From an uncultured Rikenellaceae bacterium (GTDB lineage Bacteria; Bacteroidota; Bacteroidia; Bacteroidales; Rikenellaceae), in the NCBI GenBank assembly GCA_944321925.1, contig CALUND010000002.1, forward strand, positions 1 through 64,000: a stretch of DNA of 64,000 nucleotides, in the 5' to 3' direction. Below the pieces are notes generated by a model. The model did no database searches. It saw only the letters and a program-made list of their open reading frames with translations, and was not told the DNA's origin. Each line of letters begins with the position of its first letter. Within the stretch, counting starts at the first letter, position 1. The translations under genes were made by a program, and so were the position numbers. Shown piece after piece: positions 34,410-42,900 of the stretch.

Positions 34410-35497
34410 CGTTGTATTCTGTAGAGACGCTCTCCGGAGAAGCAGTTTACGGCCGCTTCGCGGGGGGCACCTATGAATTTACCGTTTTTACCGAGATACT
34501 TGGCTTCCGGATCGTACCGGACACCCATCTTGTCGAGCAAGGGTTCGACATTGACCTGATGCATCTGCATCCCCAGATCCCACGGGTCGTAACCGAGAAC
34601 GAGGCCGGCCAGCTCCTCGTACGTAAGCACCGGGATACCTATTCCATCCTGCCCGTAGGTCGTTCCCTCCATCTCGGCAATGGTGTATTGCCACTTGTCG
34701 AGGAACATCGTACAACCCGGGCAGTTGCAGACAATGAAATCGGGCTTATAGGGAGCCATCGATTCGAATTTTTTCTGCGAATTGGCCACCGAGTAGCCCC
34801 GATTGGCCTGCACGAGGTAGTTACGGAATCCGAAACCGCAGCAGTGACGCCGTTCCGGATAATCGACCACCTCGCCGCCCCACGATTCGATCATCCCGGC
34901 CAACACATAAGGGAATTCGGCACCGCCTACGCCCGACTTGGGAAAGATTTTGGCATAGTGGCAGCCGATGTGTTCCACACCTTTCAGAGGTTCGCCCGTA
35001 CGGGCATTCACCAACCTGTATTTCGCCTGCCGAGCGATCTCCTCCCGGAAGTGGAAAATGATATCCGACGTATGGGCCAGATTTTTCGGCTTCACGAACT
35101 CCCGTTTGGTCGCTTTCCAGAGGTTCTCCCGCGTACGCTCTTCCGTTTCGGGAAATTCATTCCATGTCTCGAGAATCTCGGTATAGATACCGAACGAGGT
35201 GATGCACGAGGAGGCGAAGTTTTCATATCCGGCCGCATTCATCAGCGAAAACTGACGGGCCACAACCGTCATGATGGTCTCCAACGGAACGATATCGGAA
35301 TGATAGCCGATGCCCGTACAGGAGGTATGACGCGGATCGTCGAAGATGTCTTTCGAAAGATTCTCCTGCAGGATGCGAAGGAAAGCCGCCTCGCTGCCGG
35401 GGAAGAAATTTTGCCGGATGCAACTCCGTGCATAATAGTAGTGATCCTCGGCGATCTCTTTCTGATACTCCTTCCAGCTATTTCTTTTCATACTCAT
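34406..35497 (-). CDS. HdrB-like cysteine-rich (CCG) protein
   Basis: A 363-residue HdrB-type subunit. The C-terminal domain has the second CCG-type motif ERRHCCGFGFRN (about residue 214) and VCNCPGCTMFLD (about 250). The N-terminal repeat is degenerate (SCTGIGYHS; FASSCITSFGIY). HdrB holds the non-cubane [4Fe-4S] sites that cleave heterodisulfides in methanogens. No CoM/CoB pathway is expected here, so another disulfide or acceptor must be used. The gene follows the HdrC-like gene by 14 bp. Start is the ATG at 35497. Confidence 0.85.
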   Translation of the reverse strand: MSMKRNSWKEYQKEIAEDHYYYARSCIRQNFFPGSEAAFLRILQENLSKDIFDDPRHTSCTGIGYHSDIVPLETIMTVVARQFSLMNAAGYENFASSCITSFGIYTEILETWNEFPETEERTRENLWKATKREFVKPKNLAHTSDIIFHFREEIARQAKYRLVNARTGEPLKGVEHIGCHYAKIFPKSGVGGAEFPYVLAGMIESWGGEVVDYPERRHCCGFGFRNYLVQANRGYSVANSQKKFESMAPYKPDFIVCNCPGCTMFLDKWQYTIAEMEGTTYGQDGIGIPVLTYEELAGLVLGYDPWDLGMQMHQVNVEPLLDKMGVRYDPEAKYLGKNGKFIGAPREAAVNCFSGERLYRIQR

Positions 35498-35511
35498 TCC
35501 ACGCTCTCTTT

Positions 35512-36207
35512 TTAGTGATGATTTCCGCTGTTGGTCCGGTAGACATCGGACATGTATCGGTCGTCCGCTCCGTCGTATCCCATTTCGCGGGCTTTCCGTT
35601 CGGAATGGCGCTCGATCGTATCGAACATCTCCTGCCCGCCGCTGACCCGGAATATCTCCCGGATCTCGCCGAGAGTTTGTTCATCGAGACGACGAACGGC
35701 GCCGGCACCAGCACGATTGTAATTGGGATTGAATCGGGTAAAGACATCTTCGTCGTGTTCGTAGATCCACTCCCACACGGGTCCCTGTTCGGGATGTGCC
35801 TCGGGCTTGACAAGTTTCGGGCTGATGCAATAGCCCTTCTCAAGAATATGTTCGCCGACAATCCGTTTGATGGCCAGCTGCTGACGACCTTTTTCCGATT
35901 CGACGAACAGTCCGGTCTTCTGCGACAGCGTCCTCAACGCCTGGATCACATACCCCGGCGTATTGCCACGCGGACAACGGGGCCGACACGACATGCACTC
36001 GCCGCAATACCAGATCGTATCGCTGCGGAGCAACTGCTCGATCTCGTCGTCGTCCTGTCCCTGTACGATATTCACAATCTGCCGCGGATCGTAGTTGTAG
36101 AATTCGGCCGCCGGACAAACCCCCGTACAGACGCCGCAATTCATGCAAGCGGTGAGTCCCTCTTTGAGACGCACATCCTCCATGAGCATTTCGAAATATT
36201 TCCCCAT
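35512..36207 (-). CDS. HdrC-like iron-sulfur protein, operon head
   Basis: A 231-residue protein whose first 85 residues carry two ferredoxin motifs, CMNCGVCTGVCP (about 21-32) and CGECMSCRPRCPRG (about 68-81). The remaining 140 residues are helical and charged with no cysteines and no clear family. The next gene is the HdrB-like subunit, as expected for an HdrC-HdrB pair. It is the first gene of the six-gene redox operon. Start is the ATG at 36207. Confidence 0.82.
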   Translation of the reverse strand: MGKYFEMLMEDVRLKEGLTACMNCGVCTGVCPAAEFYNYDPRQIVNIVQGQDDDEIEQLLRSDTIWYCGECMSCRPRCPRGNTPGYVIQALRTLSQKTGLFVESEKGRQQLAIKRIVGEHILEKGYCISPKLVKPEAHPEQGPVWEWIYEHDEDVFTRFNPNYNRAGAGAVRRLDEQTLGEIREIFRVSGGQEMFDTIERHSERKAREMGYDGADDRYMSDVYRTNSGNHH

Positions 36208-36230
36208 AACAGCGAAAACTTTGCAGTGAG

Positions 36231-36238
36231 CAAAGTTA
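36231..36238 (-). promoter_or_regulatory. Probable -7 box of the Hdr-like operon
   Basis: TAACTTTG on the minus strand, 24 bp before the first ATG, fits TAnnTTTG. I see no good -33 element at the expected distance. Confidence 0.4.
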
Positions 36239-36296
36239 CCCCATCCTCTCCGGAAAAGAGGTAGCCAATAGACCTATTTCGAATGGGTATAAATAC

Positions 36297-36794
36297 CTAT
36301 TTTCTCCCGGGACAACGCCGCACGTAGTCGGCAAAACGGAACGGATACGGAAACTTCTCCCCGCAAACATGACACTCTTCCGCCGTGAGACACCACTCGT
36401 CGGGATCCACTTTCGGGAAAAAGACATCGCCCTCATAATCGGCCTCCACGCAGGTCAGGTAGAGTTTGTCGGCCAGCGGCATGGCCTGCCGATAGATTTC
36501 ACCTCCTCCGATGACGAACACCTCTTCCTTCTCCGGGAACAGTGCGACGGCTGCCTCCAGCGAGGAGACCACGACACATCCCGGTGCCTGAAAATCGGAA
36601 CGCCTCGTCACCACCACATTGGTACGGTTCGGCAGCGGTCGCCCGAGCGACTCGTAGGTTTTACGCCCCATGACAACAGGATGGCCCGTCGTGATCGCCT
36701 TGAAACGCTTCAGGTCTTCGGAAATATGCCACAGGAGCCTATTGTTTCCTCCGATCACTCCCCGGTGTGCTACGGCTACAATGATACTGATCAT
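36297..36794 (-). CDS. folA: Dihydrofolate reductase
   Basis: A 165-residue enzyme that reduces dihydrofolate with NADPH. It begins MISIIVAVAHRGVIGGNNRL. The motif W-HISEDLKRFKAIT carries the catalytic acidic residue, followed by VVMGRKTYESLGRPLPNR and FVIGGGEIYRQAMPLADKLY. It lies 22 bp after thyA. Start is the ATG at 36794; longer extensions overlap thyA and are rejected. Confidence 0.96.
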   Translation of the reverse strand: MISIIVAVAHRGVIGGNNRLLWHISEDLKRFKAITTGHPVVMGRKTYESLGRPLPNRTNVVVTRRSDFQAPGCVVVSSLEAAVALFPEKEEVFVIGGGEIYRQAMPLADKLYLTCVEADYEGDVFFPKVDPDEWCLTAEECHVCGEKFPYPFRFADYVRRCPGRK

Positions 36795-36816
36795 CTTGCA
36801 ACTACGATTTTCGGGG

Positions 36817-37611
36817 TCAAACGGCGACGGGCGCTTTGATCGAAGGATAAGGGTCGTATCCCTCCAGCGAGAAATCTTCGTATCGGAAATCGAAGATCGA
36901 ACGTACCTCGGGATTGATCCGCATGACGGGGAGTGGTTTCGGCGTACGGGTAAGCTGCAATTCAGCCTGTTCCAGGTGATTGAGGTAGAGATGAGCATCG
37001 CCGAGCGTATGCACGAAATCGCCGGGTTCCAGTCCCGTGACCTGCGCGACCATCAGGGTGAGCAGGGCATAGGAGGCGATGTTGAACGGCACGCCGAGGA
37101 ACACATCGGCGCTCCGCTGGTAGAGTTGGCACGACAGTTTTCCCCCGGCCACATAAAACTGGAAAAGCAGATGACACGGAGGCAGGGCCATCCGGTCGAC
37201 TTCGGCCACATTCCATGCACTCACGATAAGGCGTCTGGAATCGGGATTGGTGCGAATCGACTCCACGACCTGCGCGATCTGGTCGATGTGACGACCATCG
37301 GGCGTCGGCCAACTGCGCCACTGACTCCCGTAGACAGGCCCCAGATTCCCCTCTGCATCGGCCCACTCGTCCCAGATGGTCACGCCATGTTCCTGCAGGT
37401 AGCGGATGTTGGTGTCACCCCGAAGGAACCAGAGCAATTCGTAGATGATCGACCGCAGATGGAGTTTTTTGGTGGTCAGCACAGGGAATCCCTCGGAGAG
37501 GTCGAATCGCATCTGATAGCCGAAAATACTTTTCGTACCGGTTCCCGTGCGATCGGATTTGACCGTTCCCTCGGCGAGGATTTTGCGCAATAGATCTTGA
37601 TAGGTCTTCAT
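36817..37611 (-). CDS. thyA: Thymidylate synthase
   Basis: A 264-residue ThyA, making dTMP from dUMP with methylene-tetrahydrofolate. Motifs include the loop [19 protein letters not shown] (residues about 21-39), [11 protein letters not shown], the nucleophile Cys in [12 protein letters not shown] (about residue 146) and [11 protein letters not shown]. Length and sequence match standard bacterial ThyA. It is followed by folA, which recycles its dihydrofolate product, and preceded 13 bp by lpxH in the same operon. Confidence 0.97.
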   Translation of the reverse strand: MKTYQDLLRKILAEGTVKSDRTGTGTKSIFGYQMRFDLSEGFPVLTTKKLHLRSIIYELLWFLRGDTNIRYLQEHGVTIWDEWADAEGNLGPVYGSQWRSWPTPDGRHIDQIAQVVESIRTNPDSRRLIVSAWNVAEVDRMALPPCHLLFQFYVAGGKLSCQLYQRSADVFLGVPFNIASYALLTLMVAQVTGLEPGDFVHTLGDAHLYLNHLEQAELQLTRTPKPLPVMRINPEVRSIFDFRYEDFSLEGYDPYPSIKAPVAV

Positions 37612-37624
37612 GACGACAGATCGG

Positions 37625-38368
37625 TTAGGCAGGTTGATAGGTATGGAGAGCGAATCGGCCTTGGGCGTCGAGCGTGGCATAGGTAGGTTGTTCGATCCAT
37701 TCGCCAAGGAATATCGCTTCGATCCCCTCGCCGAGCGGATAAATGGTAGCACAATGGATGTGTCCGAAGACGAAATCATCGATCGGCTCCTGCTGCAGAC
37801 GCATCCGTGCATATTTCACGAGGAACTCCTCCTCGCCGCGGAATCCGATCGAGAGCGCCTTCGACTTCCGACTTTTACCGGACCACCATTGGCCGAAACG
37901 GAGCGCACAATCGGGATGGAGCAAGGTTGCAAAAGAGCGGCGCACCCAACGATTGTGGAAAAACCAGTTCATGAGTCTCAGCATGGGCAAATCCTGAATG
38001 TAGAGATTGTCTCCGTGAGCCAGGAGGACGCGACGTCCGTTAAGCGTCATGGTTTCGGGCGCGGTATGGAGGATCAGGCCGCACTCTGTCGCCAGATAAT
38101 CGCGTATCCACATATCGTGATTCCCGGCGAAAAAATGGATGGGAATACCCCGATCGGAGAGTTCGGAAAGTTTTCCGAGCAAGCGGGTGAAACCTTTCGG
38201 GACGACCCGTTTGTATTCGAACCAGAAATCGAAAATATCGCCCAGCAGGAAAATTGCCTCGGCATCGACGGAGACCTCATCCAGCCAACGAACGAAGAGT
38301 TTTTCACGAGCGATTTCGTCCGTTCCGTGCGAGAGGCCGAGATGGGTATCCGAAGCGAAATAATACAT
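37625..38368 (-). CDS. lpxH: UDP-2,3-diacylglucosamine pyrophosphatase (LpxH type)
   Basis: A 247-residue calcineurin-like metallophosphoesterase. Metal motifs are SDTHLG at the N-terminus, [12 protein letters not shown] (about 41), FAGNHDMW (about 79), VLLAHGD (about 111) and FGHIHCA (about 195). LpxH removes UMP from UDP-diacylglucosamine in lipid A synthesis. In Bacteroidetes this family is close to LpxH2/UDP-2,3-diacylglucosamine diphosphatase. It is peripheral to the inner membrane. It starts 11 bp after the TlpA-like gene. Confidence 0.9.
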   Translation of the reverse strand: MYYFASDTHLGLSHGTDEIAREKLFVRWLDEVSVDAEAIFLLGDIFDFWFEYKRVVPKGFTRLLGKLSELSDRGIPIHFFAGNHDMWIRDYLATECGLILHTAPETMTLNGRRVLLAHGDNLYIQDLPMLRLMNWFFHNRWVRRSFATLLHPDCALRFGQWWSGKSRKSKALSIGFRGEEEFLVKYARMRLQQEPIDDFVFGHIHCATIYPLGEGIEAIFLGEWIEQPTYATLDAQGRFALHTYQPA

Positions 38369-38379
38369 TGAGGCGAGGA

Positions 38380-39525
38380 TCAGTCGAACAGTTTTTTCAA
38401 TTCGGCAGCCAACTGATCTCCGTAAAGATTCTTGGCCACGATATCTCCGTTACTTGCAATCAGGTAATTCATCGGTACTTTTTGGACATTGTAGAGATGG
38501 ACCGCAGGCGATGACTTACCCTGAAAGTCGCAGAGGGAGAGCCAGGGAAGACGTTGTTCCTGAACGCTGGTCACCCAAAGCGATCTGTCGGTATCGAGCG
38601 ACACCTGATAGATCTCGAAACCTTTGTCGGAGTATTGTTTGTAGAGATCTTTGAATTCAGCATTGTTGATTTTGGAATCGGCCAGGGAGGCGGACCAAAA
38701 ATCGACAAGGATCACCTGTCCCTGCAGAGCGGAGAGCCGTTTCGGATTACCGAACATGTCGGGAAGATCGAGATCGGGATAACGCGTTGCCGTCTTCACC
38801 TTTTCGAGCATCCGTTCGCTCCATTGGGCCTCCCGTTGAGCCGCATTGATCTGGCTGCGCAACGCAACAAGATAACGGGACTGAGGATAGGTCTTTTCCA
38901 CCGAATCGGCCACCATCTGATAATAGATCAAATCCCCCTCGCCATTGAACAGGGTCTCATCGCCCGGCAGGCGCTGATAAAGCGCATAGACGGCAGCCAG
39001 CGATCCGGGGTTCTCCATGATGAAGCGGAGTTGTCTGCGTTTTACGCGATAATACTCCTCCATGTATTTCCGGGTAAATTCGCGACGACTGTCGGCATCG
39101 CGCTCCAGCGAGCTGAAACGGTTGTTGATGGAATCGAGAGTCAGAGCTCCGTCAGAGAGAATCCCGTTGATCTCTGCCACCAGTTTGGACTCCTCGGATC
39201 CCTCCACGCGATAGTTTTTTGCAATGCTTCCCACGGAACTCACATGGACACGTTCGCCCGGAGAGAGCAGCAAAGGGATTTTCTCATTTACGCAAATCAG
39301 ATTGAAAATGGTGGGTTGATCCTCTTCGGGAAGGATGCGGAACTTGAACTGTCCCTTCGAATCCGTCTGCACAGAATCGACAACGAGGCTCCGAGCGGGA
39401 GTCACGCTCTCCAGATAGACCATTTTGTCGCCGGCGCCCACGAAACGTCCGGAAAGTTTCACATCTTGTTTACTGCAGGAAGCGAAGGCTACCGCGGTGA
39501 GAAGTATTACGATAGGTGTCTTCAT
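38380..39525 (-). CDS. TlpA/thioredoxin-like lipoprotein without the redox CXXC motif
   Basis: A 381-residue lipoprotein (lipobox VAFASCSK) with an N-terminal DUF4369 domain (residues 25-120: LSGRFVGAGDKMVYLESV, SVGSIAKNYRVEG) and a C-terminal thioredoxin-fold domain (about 245-375: VILVDFWSASLADSKIN). The normal WCxxC of TlpA is replaced by WSASLADS, so no disulfide chemistry is expected at this site. The fold otherwise seems complete. It is the first gene of the lpxH-thyA-folA operon and exported. Its function is unknown; it may have become a binding or structural protein. Confidence 0.85.
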   Translation of the reverse strand: MKTPIVILLTAVAFASCSKQDVKLSGRFVGAGDKMVYLESVTPARSLVVDSVQTDSKGQFKFRILPEEDQPTIFNLICVNEKIPLLLSPGERVHVSSVGSIAKNYRVEGSEESKLVAEINGILSDGALTLDSINNRFSSLERDADSRREFTRKYMEEYYRVKRRQLRFIMENPGSLAAVYALYQRLPGDETLFNGEGDLIYYQMVADSVEKTYPQSRYLVALRSQINAAQREAQWSERMLEKVKTATRYPDLDLPDMFGNPKRLSALQGQVILVDFWSASLADSKINNAEFKDLYKQYSDKGFEIYQVSLDTDRSLWVTSVQEQRLPWLSLCDFQGKSSPAVHLYNVQKVPMNYLIASNGDIVAKNLYGDQLAAELKKLFD

Positions 39526-39540
39526 ATTCGTTCTTTACTA

Positions 39541-39548
39541 CAAAAGTA
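39541..39548 (-). promoter_or_regulatory. Probable -7 box of the TlpA-lpxH-thyA-folA operon
   Basis: TACTTTTG on the minus strand, 16 bp before the ATG at 39525, matches TAnnTTTG. The -33 element is weak. Confidence 0.4.
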
Positions 39549-39621
39549 CACTTTTTCCGTTAAGTCATAAACGACTTGAACCGTAAAAAAAGTACATATT
39601 TTCTCCGAAACCTTCTCTTCT

Positions 39622-40281
39622 CTATTTGGAATAACCGCGACGAACCGCACCGTTGCGGTTGTTTCTCATGTTTTTACCGCCATGATTCTTTCCCTGGTTC
39701 TTTTTTCCATAGGCGGTAAAGCGCTGTTTGTAATCGCTTTTCAAATTATTGATAGCTTCTTCGTCTATTTCTATAGCACCTCCGGACATGCGTTTTATAT
39801 CTTTCAGAATGACCTCGTTGTTCGGATGTTCCTGGTTGTACTCGAAACTTTTGGCACGCATGTACCGGGCGATGTTTCCGACAGCCTCTTCCACAGCTTC
39901 ATGGTCCTGTTCGGATGCCAACGCGCGCATCATCTGCTCCGTATATTTTCCGTAGTGCTTATACATCATGTTGTGACGTGGATAGCGCAGTTTCTCCGGT
40001 TTCGGATTGAGCGAATGACGAGAGGGAATCGGATAGGGGGAATCCACATCAAGCTGAAAATCAGACATTATAAAGAGATGATCCCAAAGTTTGTGGGCAA
40101 TATCGGCCGTATCGCGCAGGAGCGGATTGAGGTTTCCCATCACGCCGATCACAGCCCGCGCCTGACGGGTACGTTCGTCGCGATCGCGGATCGTCAACAA
40201 ATAATCGATCATTTCGTGGACGTGCCTGCCATACTCCGGCAGGAACATCTTTTTACGCATGAAATTATAATTCTTATCCAT
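39622..40281 (-). CDS. DUF4290 protein
   Basis: A 219-residue DUF4290 protein, a family confined to Bacteroidetes and of unknown role. It contains the block MFLPEYGRHVHEMIDYLL and later DSPYPIPSRHSLNPKPEKL, and a basic Lys/Asn/Gly-rich tail (KNQGKNHGGKNMRNNRNG). It is cytoplasmic. Its N-terminus is well conserved in the family from MFLPEYGRH on; I chose the ATG at 40281, and ATGs at 40260 and nearby are also possible. Confidence 0.85.
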   Translation of the reverse strand: MDKNYNFMRKKMFLPEYGRHVHEMIDYLLTIRDRDERTRQARAVIGVMGNLNPLLRDTADIAHKLWDHLFIMSDFQLDVDSPYPIPSRHSLNPKPEKLRYPRHNMMYKHYGKYTEQMMRALASEQDHEAVEEAVGNIARYMRAKSFEYNQEHPNNEVILKDIKRMSGGAIEIDEEAINNLKSDYKQRFTAYGKKNQGKNHGGKNMRNNRNGAVRRGYSK

Positions 40282-40459
40282 GAAGAAAGGCAATGGATCG
40301 ATCCGTTCCGTACTCTTTTTTCTCGTTGCACATACGTTTAAAAGGGCGCAACATGTCCGGATCGGTCCGGCAAAATAATTTGAAAAACAGTTGATTTCAG
40401 TGGTTTCAATACCTCGTGACGGGGTCTCCGTCTACGCTGAAAATGAGAATGGTATTTAC

Positions 40460-40467
40460 TAACTTTG
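40460..40467 (+). promoter_or_regulatory. Probable promoter -7 box of the sigma-54-type activator gene
   Basis: TAACTTTG at 40460-40467 fits the Bacteroidetes -7 box and lies 11 bp before the ATG. The expected -33 TTG is not evident. Confidence 0.4.
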
Positions 40468-40477
40468 GGCAAAACTA

Positions 40478-41644
40478 ATGCTAAAAATCATAAATCGCAA
40501 AAAAAATATGCCCCGGATTTTAATTATGGACTCTTCGCGAGGAATCCGCAATACGCTTCGCGAAAGGCTCGAGTACGAAGGTTTCCATGTGGAGACGGCC
40601 GAATCGGCCGAATCGGCCGTAGAGTTGGCCCGACACATTCCATTCGACGTATTTCTGACAACCGACTTGCAGATTGCCACCCGCATCGGCATACCGTTCA
40701 TCGTACTTTCCGAACACTGCTCCATCGAAGAGGCCATCGACTGCGTCCGAGCCGGGGCTGCCGACTTCATACCCAAGCCGATCGACATGAACCGGTTGCT
40801 CGACTCCGTAAAAAAATTGTGCGAAGAGGCGCCCGAAGTAGAGAAAAGCACCCCGCTCAAACCACCTAAACGGCGCTCGTCGCACGTAGAAGAGATCGTC
40901 GGAGAGTCGCCCCAGATACGCCACGTAAAACAGCTGATCGACAAGGTTGCTCCTTCGGAGGCACGGGTACTCATCATGGGAGCCAACGGTACGGGCAAGG
41001 AGCTGGTTGCCCGCTGGCTCCACGAGAAGAGCCACCGTAGTGAAGCACCTTTCGTGGAGGTCAATTGTGCCGCCATCCCTTCGGAACTGATCGAAAGCGA
41101 ACTTTTCGGTCACGAAAAAGGGGCTTTCACCTCGGCCATAAAACAACGTCGCGGCAAATTCGAACAGGCCAACGGCGGCACGCTCTTCATGGACGAGATC
41201 GGCGACATGAGCCTTTCGGCCCAGGCGAAAGTGTTGCGGGCACTCCAGGAGAACCGCATCAGCCGCGTCGGCAGCGACAAAGACGTGGAGGTTGACGTAC
41301 GGGTAATTGCCGCGACAAACAAAAATCTTCGCGAAGAGATCGAGAAAGGCCGTTTCCGCGAAGACCTCTACCACCGGCTGAGTGTAATCGTCATCAGCGT
41401 ACCGCCCCTGATCGAACGAGTCGACGACATTCCGCTGCTTATCGACTCTTTTTCCGAAAAGATCTGCACAGAATACGGCATCGCCCCCAAACAATTCGAC
41501 GCCGCAGCCGTAGCCGAACTGAAAAAGATGCCCTGGCGCGGCAACATCCGCGAACTGCACAACGTCGTGGAACGGCTCATCATCCTCAGCGGCGAACAGA
41601 TCTCCGCAGCGGATGTAAAAACCTATGCCGAAGCCGTCGTATAA
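40478..41644 (+). CDS. NtrC-type sigma-54 activator with degenerate receiver and no DNA-binding domain
   Basis: A 388-residue activator. Residues about 12-120 are a receiver domain that has lost part of the usual acidic pocket (MDSSRG in place of the Asp-Asp pair) and the MPGMDG-type segment (FLTTDLQIATRIGI). The AAA+ domain (about 140-375) has Walker A MGANGTGKELVARW, the loop GAFTSA (usually GAFTGA), Walker B GGTLFMDEIGDM and the arginine motif RRGNIRELHNVVERL-like. The protein ends after ISAADVKTYAEAVV with no Fis-type HTH. It may activate RNA polymerase from solution or through a partner. A terminator follows at 41745. Confidence 0.85.
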   Translation: MLKIINRKKNMPRILIMDSSRGIRNTLRERLEYEGFHVETAESAESAVELARHIPFDVFLTTDLQIATRIGIPFIVLSEHCSIEEAIDCVRAGAADFIPKPIDMNRLLDSVKKLCEEAPEVEKSTPLKPPKRRSSHVEEIVGESPQIRHVKQLIDKVAPSEARVLIMGANGTGKELVARWLHEKSHRSEAPFVEVNCAAIPSELIESELFGHEKGAFTSAIKQRRGKFEQANGGTLFMDEIGDMSLSAQAKVLRALQENRISRVGSDKDVEVDVRVIAATNKNLREEIEKGRFREDLYHRLSVIVISVPPLIERVDDIPLLIDSFSEKICTEYGIAPKQFDAAAVAELKKMPWRGNIRELHNVVERLIILSGEQISAADVKTYAEAVV

Positions 41645-41744
41645 CATCCGGCAGACTTCATCCAATCGAGCCCTATTCACGACCGGCCCCATACGGTCGA
41701 CACCCACACCCTCTCTCCCTCTGTTTTTCCTTTTTTCTTTTCCG

Positions 41745-41774
41745 ACCCGGTTCTCCCCACGAACCGGGTTTTTT
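41745..41774 (+). terminator. Intrinsic terminator of the sigma-54-type activator gene
   Basis: ACCCGGTTC (41745-41753) pairs with GAACCGGGT (41761-41769) around a 7-nt loop, with TTTTTT following. It lies 100 bp past the gene and before the trxB promoter. Confidence 0.88.
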
Positions 41775-41976
41775 CGTCCGACGACATGCGCACCGTCTCC
41801 GAAACAGACGACTTTCTTTCTCCCGTCACACTTTCCAAACGCTCCTCTTCTCCCCTTCCACGATCGTTATACCCAAAAACGAACTTTCCGAACCGAGCAA
41901 AAGAGCTTCTCTCTTTTGCGTTTGCAGCGCGCTTGTATTATCTTTGCCGTAAAAGAAAACAAATTGCCTCAAAACC
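41775..41976. other. Intergenic region before trxB
   Basis: Apart from the terminator and the trxB promoter I see no gene here. The sequence is C- and T-rich on the plus strand and has no strong repeats. Confidence 0.5.
41915..41946 (+). promoter_or_regulatory. Promoter of the trxB/polysaccharide gene run
   Basis: TTTG at 41915-41918, 20 nt, TATCTTTG at 41939-41946: a very good match to the Bacteroidetes consensus, about 30 bp before the trxB ATG. Confidence 0.75.
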
Positions 41977-42900
41977 ATGGAAAAGATCAAATGCCTCATC
42001 ATCGGTAGCGGCCCCGCCGGGTTCACTGCCGCCATATATGCCTCCCGGGCCGGACTCGCTCCTGTTCTGTACGAAGGGTTGGAACCGGGCGGGCAACTCG
42101 TCTCCACGACCGAAGTGGAAAACTTTCCGGGTTATCCGGAAGGGGTCCTGGGAAATGAACTGATGAACGACCTGAAACAACAAGCCGCCAGATTCGGCAC
42201 GGACATCCGCTACGGAGTGGCTACGGCAGCCGATCTTTCGGCACGGCCGTTCCGCATCACCATCGACGGTCAACAGGAGATCGAATCCGACACGGTCATC
42301 ATCGCTACGGGGGCCACGGCCCGCTACCTCGGACTCCCCTCCGAACAACGCTTTCGGGGCATGGGCGTGAGCGCATGCGCCACATGCGACGGATTCTTCT
42401 ACAAGGGGAAAGATGTCGCCGTGGTGGGTGGCGGCGACACTGCCTGCGAAGAGGCTGTCTATCTCGCCTCTCTTTGCCGCAAGGTCTATCTCATTGTCCG
42501 GAAGAACTACCTGCGTGCCTCGAAGGCGATGCAGGAGAAGGCGATGCGCACGGAAAATATCGAGATTCTCTTCGAGTTCAACACCGAGGAGGTCCTCGGC
42601 GACGATACGGGAGTTACGGGTGTTCGGTTGCGCGGGAACGACGGGTCGCAACTCACGCTCGATATTGCGGGCTTTTTCGTAGCGATCGGCCACAAACCCA
42701 ATACGGAAATTTTCGAAGGACAGGTGGAACTCGACGCAAACGGTTACATCCGGACCGTTCCCGGAAGCAGCCGCACGAACATCGAAGGTGTTTTTGCGGC
42801 CGGCGACGTACAGGACCCCACCTACCGACAAGCCATTACAGCTGCTGGAAGCGGTTGTATGGCTGCCATCGACTGCGAACGCTATCTGCTCAGCCTTTAA
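41977..42900 (+). CDS. trxB: Thioredoxin reductase
   Basis: A 307-residue FAD/NADPH enzyme reducing thioredoxin. FAD motif CLIIGSGPAGFTAAIYASRA at the start, redox pair C134-x-x-C137 in SACATCDGFFY, NADPH motif VAVVGGGDTACEEAVYLASL and C-terminal GVFAAGDVQDPTYRQ. Length is standard. Its 3' end overlaps the possible start of the LuxE-like gene. Confidence 0.96.
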   Translation: MEKIKCLIIGSGPAGFTAAIYASRAGLAPVLYEGLEPGGQLVSTTEVENFPGYPEGVLGNELMNDLKQQAARFGTDIRYGVATAADLSARPFRITIDGQQEIESDTVIIATGATARYLGLPSEQRFRGMGVSACATCDGFFYKGKDVAVVGGGDTACEEAVYLASLCRKVYLIVRKNYLRASKAMQEKAMRTENIEILFEFNTEEVLGDDTGVTGVRLRGNDGSQLTLDIAGFFVAIGHKPNTEIFEGQVELDANGYIRTVPGSSRTNIEGVFAAGDVQDPTYRQAITAAGSGCMAAIDCERYLLSL

